Shown: positions 11,178 through 26,191 of the stretch, one piece after another
Layout of the letters: every line of letters begins with the position of its first letter
How positions within the stretch are numbered: the first letter of the stretch is position 1
Origin: Flammula alnicola
Lineage: Eukaryota; Basidiomycota; Agaricomycetes; Agaricales; Strophariaceae
Direction of reading: 5' to 3'
Length of the DNA: 64,000 nucleotides
Assembly: GCA_015499995.1 (NCBI GenBank)
Contig: JADNRV010000098.1
Span: 124,001 to 188,000, forward strand
The notes under the pieces: generated by a model
Told to the model about the DNA's origin: nothing
What the model saw: the letters and a program-made list of their open reading frames with translations, nothing else
Databases searched by the model: none
Translations under genes and position numbers: made by a program

Positions 11178-13189
11178 ATGTCGACGACCGACGTAAAATC
11201 CCCCCAACCAGTGGCAGAGGGCTTCGTCAACCCTATCGACGGACCCTTTATTAGGTTCCCACCCTTTCCCACCGCCCCCGAGGGCACGACCGTCATGTCC
11301 TTCAAGAACTTCCAAGAGAGAGGCATCTGCGTCGAGCCTGGTCCTGAAGAGGCAGAGGTTGACGGCTTGGGCATACCGACTGTGCCGCTTCGCGTACGAC
11401 ACGAAACAGACCAATGCAAGACGAACACGAAACGAAAGAGGCAGGCAGAGGACGCTAAAGTGCGTAAAAAGGGAGGGAAACCTTCACAGAGACTTTGGTG
11501 GGAGCAATGGGAAGACGGAGAGGCGATTCGTTTTTCGATTGGGTTCAATCCGTAAGCTCATCTCCTGATAAAAAGGAGACGCCAACCTTCGACTAACGTT
11601 TTTATTATTACTGTAGCCATTCTTCTCGTTTCGAGAGAATTCACGCTGCTGCTGTTGATTTCACCAATGGTCGCACATGGCCAGTCAATTTTGCGTCGGA
11701 ATCTGGTCCTAGATTTATCTGGGACAAGGTACGTTGAAACCGAACTATTTCTTCTCATCTGAGTAACAACTATATCTCAGTTTCAACGTTATATTGGGCT
11801 TCCAGAGGGAAGTCCTACACCTCAAGAAAAAAAGAAGGCACAAGCGAAGAAGGACGAGGACGATGATATCTCGGATGATGACATGGACGACGAAGATGAA
11901 GGCGCCGGTAATGCCGGGCCATCGGCCTCCATGACTGGGATTATAACGGACCAACAACTTCCAGCGCTCGCCGCTAACAACAAAGCAGCAGCGACGAACG
12001 AGGAGAAGCTCGTCACATTCTTCAACAGCCCTGAAACGTCCATCAAAGTCTTCATGTCTTCGTACGCTCGAGCCAAGGGCTACATCTGGTAAATAATGCA
12101 CGAACTATGTCGAAATACGAATCGCTCATCGTATTTCACAGGGCGGACGCCAATCTGGAATGTATTCCTCGCATACTCGGCTTTTTCGTCAATTTCTTGT
12201 TGCGCAGCAAAGTACTTCCCGAAATCGAGCGTAACCTTCGCCGTTCATTGGATGTCATTGCAGCTGCCCTGATTGAGCTGCCGAACACTGCAGCTATAGC
12301 GAAGGCTACGCCGGATAAATTAAGCCTCGCTTGCAGTGCATGCTGGGGCAAAAAGGCCGATGGCTACTCAATGGTAGTGATAGACACGCCCAAGGAATCA
12401 GGTGCTCGTCCGTCAGATACATCCGATCCACAGGCCGAAAAAGAGGAGAAAGCGGGAGGAGATGAAAAACAAGATACTACGCCCAAGAATCCGTGGGGCT
12501 CGACCAACAATGACAGCGGGGCTTGGGGCAATTCTGCCCAAGATTCCGATGACGGGAATGCTTGGGGAATCATTCCTGAATCTCTCGAGGCAGATTTGAG
12601 TTCATGGACCAACATCAAGCAGGAGAATCTCCTCGATTTCTTAGGTCCTACTGCGCTACCTCTGACACACACTACTGGTATCGTTGAGCGATCTATGCGA
12701 CAGATCAAATCTGTCAGCGGACCTTCTCCGAATCCTCCAAAATCTGCGGCTCAGGGCGAGGGTATTTTCGAACCAGATGCTGACGCTGTCGAAGTCGAAT
12801 TGGACCGCCAGTTTACGAAAGTCGTGCTTTCTCCAATGATAGACTGGGACGGCGGGGAGTCTCCTGTCTATTCGAAACCCACGATTCTGGAGACGTCCCA
12901 AGGACCCGTCGTCCAGGCTGGCACGCCCGAAGTCGCTGAAGGCACTACTCCGAAACCACATGACCCTCTCAAGGACGAGATCACTATCCTGGTCGAGACC
13001 AAGGAACACGTCAGTCTCTTACGTGAGGGGATGGCTATAGGAGGGACTTGGGTCCAGCTCGTCCGTCAAGGCGAAGGTGCGAAGAAGAAGAAGAAAGGCA
13101 AAAGCAAATCCAAGAAGTCGATTCCCAGCTATTGGTATCTCGACGAGTTGGCCATCGTCACCCCGAGCTTCTGGACTGTTGTGACCTAG
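11178..13189 (+). CDS. Conserved basidiomycete protein; Arb1-like is a guess
   Basis: Exons 11178-11551, 11617-11728, 11781-12088, 12142-13189 sum to 614 codons (613 aa), all with GT..AG introns. The N-terminal third has the block KNFQERGICVEPGPEEAEV and a basic run KRKRQAED. A middle helical block reads ADANLECIPRILGFFVNFLL then ERNLRRSLDVIAAALIELPN. An acidic, Gly/Asn/Trp-rich low-complexity stretch follows (residues about 350-400). A lysine run, KKKKKGKSKSKK, precedes the C-terminal strand-rich end. I do not recognise a certain domain. The helical block loosely recalls the Arb1 subunit of the Argonaute siRNA chaperone complex of fission yeast, but the match is from memory of its general pattern and may be wrong. 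Likely nuclear, given the basic runs. Gene structure is sure; function is not. Confidence 0.85.
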
Positions 13190-13904
13190 TTCTTGATCGT
13201 CTCTTCTACTGTGGAACGGCTTATTGATTGTACATATTACCTGATTTTTCACGTTCAATCGTGTCTATTATCTTGCTATCGTGTTGTGTTCACCTGTACA
13301 TATTATTACTTTCCGCCTCCGCCTTCGCATTCGCCATTTTGCATCTATAGTATCTAGCTGGAATCACATTAACACTGTCGTTACCGTTTACGAATAACAT
13401 GCTACTCCGATCTGCATTAATAAATTCTCGAGTAGTTCCAAAACTGTCCGGGAACCAATCGTCTTCGAAAAAATATAGTGTCTCTTCTCTCTCAAAATAT
13501 CCGATAGATTGGTCTGTTTTTACATTCTTATCTTGAGCAAACTTTGCTACTCGACATCTCGCTCGGGCGCTTACTGAGTGTAGTGTTCCTGACAACCCTG
13601 TGTTAATGTTCAGAGCCATCTATCGGCCAAACAAAATATTAAATATTCTTACATAACGTACTTGAGTATAAATATAAAAAAACTACATTGTAAGGACAGA
13701 GGGATAAACGGAAGCCGGACTTCCTCTTTCTCGTTGCTTTTGCAGTCGCCCCTATCGGCCTTATTTACCCTTGCTTGCCGACGTCCACTTAAAGTGCACG
13801 TGATTGCAAATACTGAATCGTCAACTTGAACTTGAACTTGAAGACTGTACACCTAAGTATTCTTAATTTCTTACCAGCAATTGGACCACCGTCAAGCCAG
13901 CAAG
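13190..13904. other. Intergenic, no gene seen
   Basis: About 715 bp between two plus-strand genes. It includes the 3' end of the upstream gene and the promoter of the U5 snRNP gene. A minus-strand open frame at 13290-13619 has no recognisable domain and was not accepted. Confidence 0.5.
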
Positions 13905-15286
13905 ATGTCAAAAAGAGGACCCTCGCCAACCCCAGGAGGCGCACTTGTTAAACGCGCAAAAGCCATCCCACCTCCTTCCAACCAAATTGCAATTTCCTCG
14001 TCAAACGATGACAGAAATAAAGGGCTCATTCGAACGGTACCTCGGACGAGCGGTCTTGAGGCTCCTATTGTTAGTCTCGCTGGGGCGCATGCGGTACGCA
14101 ATATTTTATATGTGAAATACACGCTTCTGATCTCGTGGAACAGGGTGAAATTATGAGCTGTAGATTCGATCCAACAGGCCAGAATATCGCGGCATGCTCG
14201 ACTGATAGAAGTATATGTGAGCATTTTCACGCTTGAAGATTTTATGCTTCGTCTTGACAGCCATTTATTCAAGCTCTTTGGAGAACATATGCACCCAATA
14301 CCAATTATGGTTTCCTCCCCAGCCACGCAAAAGCGCCCATACTGGACTTGCAATGGTCTCTCTTCTCCCCTCTTCTCTATTCAGTCGCGGCGGACCATAC
14401 TTTAACAATGACGGACGTGACAACCGGCCAAAAAGTCAGAAAAGTACGCGCGCATCGTGAAATCATCAATACTATTGACCGTTCGATGGCCAGTGGCTCT
14501 GGGATCGAGCTGATAGCGACAGGGTCAGACGATGGCACTGTCAAAATTTGGGAGGGTGGAGAAGAGGCGGGCAAGCAGGCTGTAGCGACTTTTGAAGTCG
14601 GTTGCCCAGTAACATCCGTGTGTTGGAGTGCAGATGGCAATAGTGTGTATATCGGGGCGATAGACAACGAAATCCACGTACGTGTGCCAATTCCTCCTTC
14701 CGACCCTTTCTTACCATTACACTACAGGTATACGACCTTCGTAAAAGCGAGCAAGTGTCCAGCCTTATGGGACATACGGACACCCCAACGTCGTTAGCTC
14801 TCTCACCTAACGGCAATTTCCTACTTTCTCCCTCATTGTCGTCACAAACGATTTTATGGGACGTGCGTCCCTTCTCGCCATACCCGTCTCGCATACACCG
14901 TGTCTTGCAGGGCGCTCCTGCTGGATTTGAAAATACGCTGTTGAGAGGTGCATGGAGTAAAGACGACGGTGGCAAACGCGCTGCTGTGGGAGGTGCTGAC
15001 AGGACAGTGTGTATCTGGGACGTAGAGAGTGCGAAGATTCTGTACAAGGTCAGTCTTTTCCTGCTTAAATACCAGTAATGACTGTTCTGACTTTATTTGA
15101 AGCTTCCTGGTCACAAAGGAACGGTTACATCAGTCGATTTCCATCCAAAAGAACCTATCAGTGAGTCTCCGTGTCTCCTTTTGCCATTCTTTATTGCAAC
15201 TCCTGACTCTTTTTTCTCCAGTCCTCACAGGCAGCAAAGACGGCACAATGTTGTTGGGCGAGATTGAAGCGGGTCTCTCTGTATAA
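13905..15286 (+). CDS. SNRNP40: U5 snRNP 40-kDa WD40 protein (SNRNP40/Cwf17-like)
   Basis: Six exons: 13905-14093, 14144-14216, 14274-14677, 14728-15048, 15103-15160, 15222-15286, giving 370 codons (369 aa; the human protein is 357). The start is the ATG after CAAG at 13905. A basic N-terminal tail (MSKRGPSPTPGG) is followed by seven WD40 blades. Visible blade ends include TDRSISLWR, DDGTVKIWE, NEIHVYDLR, SQTILWDVR, DRTVCIWDV and KDGTMLLGE. The family is a stable part of the U5 snRNP and of the catalytic spliceosome, where it contacts Prp8 and Brr2, and it acts in the nucleus. The phrase SLMGHTDTPTSLALSPNGN is typical of this subgroup and separates it from other WD40 proteins. All frames and phases close, so the gene looks intact. 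Confidence 0.93.
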
Positions 15287-15525
15287 ATATCTTATCTGCT
15301 CTCGTTGCCAATCCATTGTCCAGCTTTCATTGACTTTTGTCCACATCTTATCACACATCAACCAGTGATTAACATTAGAATTACGAGGCACGAGCTTTTC
15401 CTATGGTATATAAACGAGAGACGATGCATTGATGATGTAGTGGAGGTAGATTGTAAGAGAAATAGGGTGCACGAAGTAAAGTATGTCTTCGTATCCGAAA
15501 GTGTGATGATCAAAAAAGCATAAAA

Positions 15526-18278
<2,753 letters not shown>

Positions 18279-18951
18279 GGTGGTTGTATTGAATGAGGTA
18301 AAAATCTAAAGGACTCGCAGACGTGACTCAAATTAGTGAGTGGCATTTCCTTATAAACGGTACCGCCACGCCTGTCCCACGCACCGCGTCGCCCTCATCC
18401 TTACCCAGCTTATACCCTGACTACGATTTGACCATCAAGCCAGCGTTATTGACGGTCCACACTCAGGTCTTATCTATCATGGAACTTCGTGTCTGATTTC
18501 TTCTTCTTCTTTTCAGCCCTTTCCGATATACGTACAACACGGTCACAAAAAACGTTCTTGACGGGCCACGAATTGCTGCAACCCACACTGCAGCCAAATT
18601 GATGAATTCTCAATACCATTCTATTAAATAATGCCCCCTGGACATCGAGGGATGGCTTTCAGAATCGATGGAGCAAAGCGGTACGAACTTATGTAATGGT
18701 GGTGTTCTCGTAAAACCTCGAGGCCTCATTACAGTTTGCCTTCACAAAGCAGCACAAAGCGCACCTGATCCTGCTTCTCGAGCGTCTATCTGATTCAAAT
18801 CCTCGAATTCTATCACGGAAAAGGACAGAATCCAATCGATTACGGTTAATACTCCTCGTGCCGAGGCAATGCTTTTTTGCATATATTCCAAGCTATCGAT
18901 TGGGAACCGCATTTCGTCTCTCACTTGAAGCCCCACCCTCCAGCCTCTGAA
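18279..18951. other. Divergent promoter region
   Basis: About 670 bp between the cullin start (-) and the DUF4470-MYND start (+). It should contain both promoters. No coding exon is supported and I see no clear named site. Confidence 0.5.
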
Positions 18952-21900
18952 ATGGCCCACCCCGTCATTTGGCCAAAGAAAAACTTCTTCTACCCAATCG
19001 GAAATACCCCACCTGTTTGCTTCACCCAGGAGCTCGCGCCAGAGGAGAACGCGGAAATTCTTCTCCTCGGTTGTGGTGATCCCAGAAGTATTCTTTACAC
19101 AGTTCACGCCGATCTTGCTACTAGTCGGTGACCATTCCTTTCTCTGTATATCCCTCGTCACTGACCCCCAACTAAAGAAGACAGATATCTTGATTTTACA
19201 TGCTGCGATTGGGAGCCTGCCGTTCTGGGTAGGTGACCATCCAGTTCGATCTCATAACTGCTGATGATGACTATTTACTAGCCCGCAATATCCTTTTGCT
19301 GACATTCGTCGCGGATGGAGTACCAGTGAACCATGCGTGGTCTATTTTCTATCATTTCTTCCTCGACCAATCTTCTTATGATCTCCTTCTTGCCCAATGC
19401 CGGACTCTTATTCGATCATCCTCCGACATGAGAACATGGAGGGCGTCCAAGTATGGCAAGTACCTACGATTCTGCACAGAGCACTCTCTTGTGGAAATAC
19501 GACGCCACTGGAGTCTGTACTTGGAAACAGATGGCCTTGCAGATAAAGAAAAGAAAGCACTCAGAGAATCATTTACCTCTGGCATGAAATCGGTCCGCGA
19601 AAGCAATAGAGGCAGCGTCATCACCGGGTTGCGAGCCGCTGGGCCCCTGTTTCTTTCCATTCTCGAAGAGAGCGCAAAGTCATATACCAAATTCTGGACC
19701 TCAGGTATCACTGTCTCAAAATCATCCCAAAGCACTACCGCGCCACATATAAATCCAACATTCGCATATTCCCTTTCTGGGAGAACTTTCAATGTCCATT
19801 ACGGTACAGACCCGATACTCGCATTCCATTTGGCCCCCGTCTTAGCCTCCATCAAAGACGTGCAGTTGCCTTCTACTCTCAGCACCCAGGACCTCGTTGA
19901 ATTGGCGATGACCCAGTTTTCCTCGTGGTGCTCGTCGTTCAAGAGCAGGATCTCTGCAGGATCGGCAGCCAACATCGTCATCCGCTTCTTCGTCGGGGAA
20001 TCGCTCGCATTTTGTCGAGCGCTGCATACCTGCAAGGAAGGCCAAATCACAAAAACCGGCATTTGCACATATCCGTGGGGCGGAACGCAGATTGATCTTG
20101 ACCTCGTCGACTACGGACCTACCTCCTCATCAGCAGCTCCTTTGCTCTTCAACGTGATTGACACCTCCAATCTTGCTGATCATTCCGGCCTCCTCAATCT
20201 CTTGATCGTGACAGTGCCTTTGCTCCGACGAAAACCCTGCTCCGTCATCCACACCAGTACCCTCCTTCGAGCTGATCGTGATGGACCAAAAACCTCTGGA
20301 TTATCAACTATGGCCTTCGCAGACATACCTACACTTTCGATATTATTAGGCATCACACCCTCTCCTCATCTTTGGCACTTTACGACATATTCCAACAAGC
20401 ATGAATTACTGGCTTCCGGCTTAATGTCGGCTCAATTTTACGAACCCATTTCATGGAGATTCACATCACCAGTCATCCCAAACTCGACTATTGAAAACGA
20501 GCAACTCAATCATGGTCCGGTGCGCTTGATTTGCGACCCGAAGAAACTGGCAGAATTCCTTTTATCTGTATATTTGCGGATGTTCGCAGAGGAGAACCAG
20601 CTCGAAACCCTGCGAAACCCCGGCCTTGCCAAATTGCAGATCCAGAATGTTGTACACTATGTACGAGCAAGCTTCGTCGCATTTCTTGCGCTCGTGAAAG
20701 AAAGAGTGGAGGTCGATTGGCCTCAAGCCATGCATCTCTTCATCGACTTCGTCGGACATGACCATACCCTTCTCGTGGGGCTGAACAACTACCAAGATCT
20801 TATGTGCCAGATGTATCTGCGCAACGTCCATATGCCGGATGTGTTTACTCCAGCCTATCTAGAAACCGCGCGCAGTCCTCGCGACCGATTCCATGGGTGG
20901 AAAGACATCCCACCAGTCGTTTGCGTAGTTCTAAAGGTCCCGCGGCAACAACTCAAAGCTCTAGAAGCCATGGACGCTGACGAGATACTTACGCCGATGC
21001 TGCAATGCCATTCAAGTAGCCCTACTTTCCACAACATCCACCCGTCAATTCAACCCATCTTCGGAGACATTGAAATCTCTCGCGTTGGGGCTGAATCTAA
21101 AGTCGCCATACACGAAGACCCGACAGGGTGGAGCGGAAGCTCCCCTTTAATCGTCGCTTTCTACATGCCCTCGTGGATCCTGACGCTGGCCCCAAGTGAT
21201 ACTCGGATCGGCCTTCACTTTGGAAGCACTCCGACCACCATACGTTTCATCTCTCAACTCGGTACTACGCTTACCATCTACTCTACGTCGTTGGTGGATG
21301 CACTGCACGTCCAGGTCGTGCGTCATCGCCCAAACAACATCCAGGAAATCGATCGCCTTCGGAATACACCTGCTCTCAGTACCTCTGCATCGGGTGTTCG
21401 CGAACGGAATGTTACTATGAAATTCGATGCCTCTGGGCAAAAAGCGACGACTCTGGAGATTCGAGATGACATTGCGGATCCTAAAGCTGCAAAGGCTCTC
21501 TCTGAGGGAGCGCGGTCGTCATGAAGCCAATTGCAGATTCGACTCTGCTAGTCACTTTCGAGAACTATGCCCAATATTTCAACTATTCTTTCCCTATTCG
21601 TGGCAGTCATCCAAAACCCGGATCGCTCGGAAATCATCTTACATCGAGGTAATAGTCTCGAATGCGTCCGTGGTCATTTCTAATCACCCAGCTTTGTAGA
21701 TCGAATCCCCCATCCGGCCAAATTTCGAGGACTTCCTTGATCTTTCACTCAACCCATTCGCGATTGCACGAGACCACAAACTAATCAATTTGCTCAACGT
21801 TCATTACCTCAACTTGGACGTCCTTCCTCCCTTACAGCTCCCAGCGCCAGCAAAGGACCTCCAGTGGCTGTCTACCCACATTGGAATGACCCTATCTGAA

Positions 21901-22704
21901 CGCGAAAAGCAGGTCAAAAATAGAAGCGATCAACTGGCACGCGGAACTCTCGTCAACCTCAAAGAAAGCCTCGCGTGTCTGTTTCTCAAATACTCCGGAT
22001 TGGACGATCCCAAAGCCTGGTCGAACGTTTTCGGTCTTTCTAATCCAACCAGCGGAGTCGGTATCTACACATTAATCTTCGTCAACGAAATGAAGCTTGA
22101 CCTGTCTTCCCATACCGTCGTGCTGGATGCATGCGTAGTCCCATTGATCGAGAAAATCATGCCTAGAATTTTTCCTATGCTGCAAAGCCTTAGCCAGCGC
22201 GGACTCGTCCAGGTCGTTACCCTCGACGACGAAACTCGGGCGTGGAGACTCTTGTTACCCGCCCTCGCTGAGCGTTGCCGGACATGGAAGCACACGAACG
22301 CATGCGAATACCTTAAGAGAGGTATTCCAGCAACGCTGGATGGAGAGGACATCAGTCCTCTCTGCAGTTGCGGAAAGGGAAAAAATCTTGGGCTATTCGG
22401 GACCAACCCAGAGTGGCAGATCCTTCGCAAGGAGGCTACTCGAATTGCGATCGGGCCCCTCTTCACGTTTTCGTTCATGGAAAAGACCATGGCGTCAATG
22501 AAGGATGCACTAGACACTCCGAGGGATGATCGTCCATCTGCTGCCTCCTCCTCGTCATCTGCCCCGCAATGTGCAAAGTGTAGTGGTCCCGGAAAACCGA
22601 CCCTTCTGGCCTGTAGTGTTTGCAAGACAACGAAATATTGTTCCCGTGATTGCCAAAAGGCTCACTGGAAGACCCATAAAAAAAACTGTGTTCAGACGGC
22701 ATGA
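18952..22704 (+). CDS. DUF4470 and MYND zinc-finger protein
   Basis: Exons 18952-19123, 19181-19228, 19282-21514, 21552-21648, 21700-22704 sum to 1,185 codons (1,184 aa). The N-terminus, with APEENAEILLLGCGDPRSI, then LDFTCCDWEPAVLARNILL, is the DUF4470 pattern, which resembles the nucleotide-binding loop of a methyltransferase-like fold. A long all-helical middle follows. The C-terminus (about residues 1,138-1,180) is a MYND zinc finger with the order CAKC, CSVC, YCSRDCQ, HWKTHKKNC, a protein-interaction module. This combination is common and expanded in Agaricomycetes, with no established role. The intron 21515-21551 would be only 37 bp, below the usual minimum here; phases fit on both sides, so either it is very short or that junction is mis-set. 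The start is the ATG at 18952 in frame with the DUF4470 block. Confidence 0.88.
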
Positions 22705-23149
22705 ACCTGCTGTCGACACCCCCAGAATACAATTGACACCCAGAATATGCCGTTCTTTGATATCATAAACATTGACCTCAGTATGGTACGCTTTGTATTC
22801 CGTAGGCGTTGGTTTTCTGCATTTGCCAATCCATAATCGATGTATGATTAGTTTTGAGTCGGTTGACTGAGTGGTCAGTCCTCTACGTACCACGAAGAGT
22901 AATGCGACCAGAGCTTCACCGGTCAAGGGAATATTATAAACTTTCGGCGAGGAGAAAATTTAGGGATTTGTGATTTGTAATTACCCTCTCTATGCTCATT
23001 ATACATACACCTCACCACATGCAAAACGATCTACAGGCAGACAACTACGCAGCGTCCTGAGCTCGCTGGCTGAACCCACTACACAGCTTCCAGACTGTTT
23101 AACCAGCTACTGAAACAGATATAGTGGCTGTCGAGTTATTTCTGCCAAG
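22705..23149. other. Intergenic between convergent genes
   Basis: About 445 bp between the 3' ends of the DUF4470-MYND gene (+) and NDUFA8 (-). No coding exon is supported. Confidence 0.5.
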
Positions 23150-24009
23150 TTATTTCTGGACTGCCTTGTAAATTGGATTCTGCACTTCGTGTATTGGCGT
23201 TTGACCTGGCGGTGATCCGGGAATAGTTTTGGTAAGGCCCTATGAGACATGAAACGCGTCAGATATCGCGGCATACAAGGTAACGCCCCAGGACAATGAA
23301 CGCGTGTCGGAGATAAAGAAGGCAAACGTACAAGCTTTTCAAACATGCATGCGTTGAGTGTCCGTTCAGGTTTGCGGCAAAGATAGTAATCCTGTTAGCG
23401 CCAGCGAAGCGTCCGGTCAGCTGAATGGTACCAGTTGCAAGAATATCTAGAGGCACAACAACCATGCTTGGTTTGGTTTAAAGCCACCATGATGCCGGAA
23501 CAGCAAGGGACCACTTCCAGGGCATCCAAGAACATCAGGATAGGGAACCCACCTGGTTTTTCTTCTCCAGGCATTGCCAATGCGCATCAAACTGTTGGGC
23601 GCAATTCTCCCGCATTTTGGTGATCCTAGTGTCCGAATAATGTCCTCAGCGCCGAATAACGCAATGAGGGGCACTAAGCACTCACAAGTCTATCGCACAG
23701 CGCGTCACCTTCCGGCCTTCCTTCAAACAATGTCCAGGTTCTCGGTTTTCGTTCTTGCAAAGCATAAAATCCTCTTGAATAATTCAATTAATGGAGAGAG
23801 AGACAATTAATTAGGGCCAATATAGTAAGCATATAATACACGGACGAACCATTATATTCCTTACAATACGCTCCAATGAAGAATGCAGCACTCTTCAAGG
23901 GAGCACTGGTCGCACCAACCTCGTCGACATGGGGAATGCCAGCGGGCATAGGTGTCGGGTCGACATGTTTCTGAGGGAATGTTGACCCCGGTTGTAGAGT
24001 GCCGCTCAT
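23150..24009 (-). CDS. NDUFA8: NADH:ubiquinone oxidoreductase subunit NDUFA8 (20.8-kDa type)
   Basis: Five exons: 24009-23850, 23773-23686, 23625-23553, 23391-23332, 23239-23150, in all 157 codons (156 aa). The protein has four CX9C motifs, i.e. two CHCH hairpins: CKEYNEDFMLC with CLKEGRKVTRC, and CAQQFDAHWQC with CRKPERTLNAC. Each spacing is exactly nine residues. This is the signature of the intermembrane-space accessory subunit NDUFA8 of mitochondrial complex I, imported and oxidised by the Mia40 pathway, so no cleavable presequence is expected and none is seen. The C-terminus GSPPGQTPIHEVQNPIYKA fits the family. The gene looks intact. The third intron (23392-23552) is long for this window at 161 bp. 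Confidence 0.94.
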
Positions 24010-24260
24010 TGTCGACGCCTGGAAAGTTGTGTGCTGTCCAGGAATTTCTGGTAACGGTTGTGTTCGGGAGGAGGAGCAAGGTGCAGTGGGAATAACCCAG
24101 CGGAGTTGGAAGTCAGGATTTATTTAAATAATAAGATTAATATTCTGTGGACTCTTGCCAAGCCACTTGCATCAACGCAACCTCAACGTCGCCTTTGTGT
24201 TCCGTCCAAAAACCTGAGCTGTAAGCTTGAAAGCCTGAAAGTTGAAATACTGTCTCCACC

Positions 24261-24931
24261 ATGAGCCACATTATGATGGTGAGCCCTGCTTTTTATTATC
24301 GTCCCAAGGAAGATTCTGATACAAAGCAATCAAAGCCTCCTCCCCGCTTCTCCAGAATTTATCACATTCAAGTAAAAACCCACAAGCTTACCATTATGCA
24401 CGCAGGCATTGCTCCTGGTACAACGATAGCAAACTTAAAACTGAGACTCTTTCTGCTCTCAAGTCGGATGTCGCCTCTGATTCTCTGGATGACACCGCCA
24501 TGGAACCCCCAGAAATTAACGTCGAAACAGAAGAGACTTTGAACTCTGTCGTGCTATCAAAGAAAAGGGAAAACCAACTGGCAAATACGAGGTTTTGGAA
24601 CCTTCCATGGTGCTTCGGGATTCTGGTCTCGCAGGATGGGAAGTGCTCTTTCTTCAATTCAGGGATCGTGCCACGGGTAAGCAGATCATTCTTCACACTT
24701 TCTGTGGGATATATGTCGCAATACAATTGTCTTCGGGCTTTCCTGTGCCGATATCTTAACGTCGCACCAACCTCATGCAATACCTCAACAGGCGAGCTCT
24801 TGCCAATCATTTACACTCTTCCATCAATGTACGATGAGGAAGATGAGCCACCACAGCCTCGCGCAACAGAAACAACGACGTCACCTGCAAATAAAGGCAA
24901 GCGAAAAGCAGAAGACCTAGACGAAGACTAG
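24261..24931 (+). CDS. Small conserved-looking protein, unknown function, frame uncertain
   Basis: A coding signal runs from an acceptor at 24405 to the stop at 24929-24931, with a clear intron at 24677-24791. Upstream residues read SALKSDVASDSLDDTAMEPP; downstream residues read ELCRAIKEKGKPTGKYEVLE, then GLAGWEVLFLQFRDRATGE and an acidic/basic tail ending GKRKAEDLDED. The two parts are in different frames, meeting at a short T run at 24538-24540, where one extra base would join them. The upstream start is unresolved: an ATG at 24261 followed by a good donor at 24279 (MSHIMM) does not reach the next exon in phase. I do not recognise a family. The tail has a likely nuclear signal (KGKRKAE). 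It shares its upstream region with NDUFA8, 251 bp away on the other strand. Confidence 0.5.
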
Positions 24932-25148
24932 CTATATACCCCTTTCTTTCCGACATGGACAACTTGAATCATTCTTACTTCAGGAAAACATCATTGAAGA
25001 ATATTCGTTTTACGCATTGCTCAGCACAAGTTTCCTCTCCTTTCTTCTGCTTGGTGGTACCTTAACTTTTTATTGTATATCTCTTCAACTGCAATTCACT
25101 GTAACATTCTGTTAGACATTGGTTAGACATTTTATTGTAACTCTTGAT

Positions 25149-25163
25149 TTAGGGTTAGGGTTA
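25149..25163 (+). promoter_or_regulatory. Telomere-like TTAGGG pair upstream of NDUFAF3
   Basis: Two and a half perfect TTAGGG units (TTAGGGTTAGGGTTA) lie 62 bp upstream of the next start codon. In fungi, such internal telomere-like boxes in promoters bind Tbf1/Teb1-type factors. It is too short to be a chromosome end. Regulatory role is inferred from position only. Confidence 0.4.
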
Positions 25164-25224
25164 CCTCGGCAGCCTTTCCATCTGCACTCTCAGCTTCAAA
25201 CCCCTGCTTCCAACCAACGTCAAA

Positions 25225-25990
25225 ATGTCCCTTCGGCTATTCCTACGAAGCAGTTCCAACCATTCACCATTGAAAGCGGCTTTGAGCAATCAAATACACC
25301 ATTTAACCAGCCGTCCAGTGCTGCTAGCACCCTTTCCAAGCCCGAGTCCGAGGCTCCACCGTGACTTCCACACAACTCGCGTCTCCCGCGACCGCTCATT
25401 CACCAACCTGCTGGCAGACGATAACCCACCAGCGGTGCAAGTCTCTTCAATATCTGAGGCAGGTATACTTCTAGCAGACGGCCTTCTCTTGCCCGGAGCG
25501 TGTGTATTCTTGGAAGGCAAGGTGTTTCTGTGGGATGTGCCCCAAACGAACCTGAGATCCAAGGTAAAAGAAGAACGATGGCGGGGATGGGGAGAGGAGC
25601 GTTTCCAGCTTCTTGAAGTGGTCGCTCCGAGGCCTGGTAAGCTTCAAATTTAATCATCGAGTGCTAAATATCTTAGCTAACATGGTCGTCAATTTGTTGT
25701 AGAGATTCTCCTGTTGGGTACAGGCGCAACTCTGGTCCAACCTCCACTATTTCTGCGAGAATATCTCAGCACACTTGGGATACAGCTAGATGTAATGGAT
25801 ACGGTAATTTCGACATTGGCTTTTTTGTTGGCGCCAATTGATTTTACTTCACTAAATGCAGAGGAATGCCTGTTCGACATATAACTTATTGGCTGAAGAA
25901 GGAAGACGCGTCGCCGCAGCTCTTTTGCCCCTCACACCATATTCATGGCCAAGGACAAAAGTGACTGGGGCAAACAAATTGTCCCCTTGA
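25225..25990 (+). CDS. NDUFAF3: Complex I assembly factor NDUFAF3-like
   Basis: Exons 25225-25636, 25703-25803, 25862-25990 sum to 214 codons (213 aa). The N-terminus (MSLRLFLRSSSNHSPLKAA) is rich in Arg and Ser without acids, as in a mitochondrial presequence. The Mth938-like domain follows, with ILLADGLLLPGACVFLEGKV, VVAPRPEILLLGTGATLVQ and NLLAEEGRRVAAALLP. NDUFAF3 works with NDUFAF4 in the matrix on an early assembly intermediate of the complex I membrane-adjacent Q-module. The family is usually 180-215 aa in fungi, so the length is right. All introns are GT..AG and in phase. It sits 1.2 kb from NDUFA8, a subunit of the same complex. Confidence 0.92.
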
Positions 25991-26191
25991 TCGTGAATTG
26001 CCACTGTTTGAAGTCTTAGATAATATCTCGTATCGAACTCGGTTGTAGGCTCACGAGGCCGAGGGCAATAAGAGGACCTCGATAAAACTATAGTATATAT
26101 ATTACGCTTACAGGATGTGCATCGAGAAACATGAATTAACGGTGCATATCATAAGCAACGCAATTGATGTTTTACTTTTGGAACGCCGAAG

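Noticed and set aside
25149..25163. TTAGGG repeats as a chromosome end
   Set aside because: Only two and a half units, flanked by genes on both sides; a telomere would be long and terminal.
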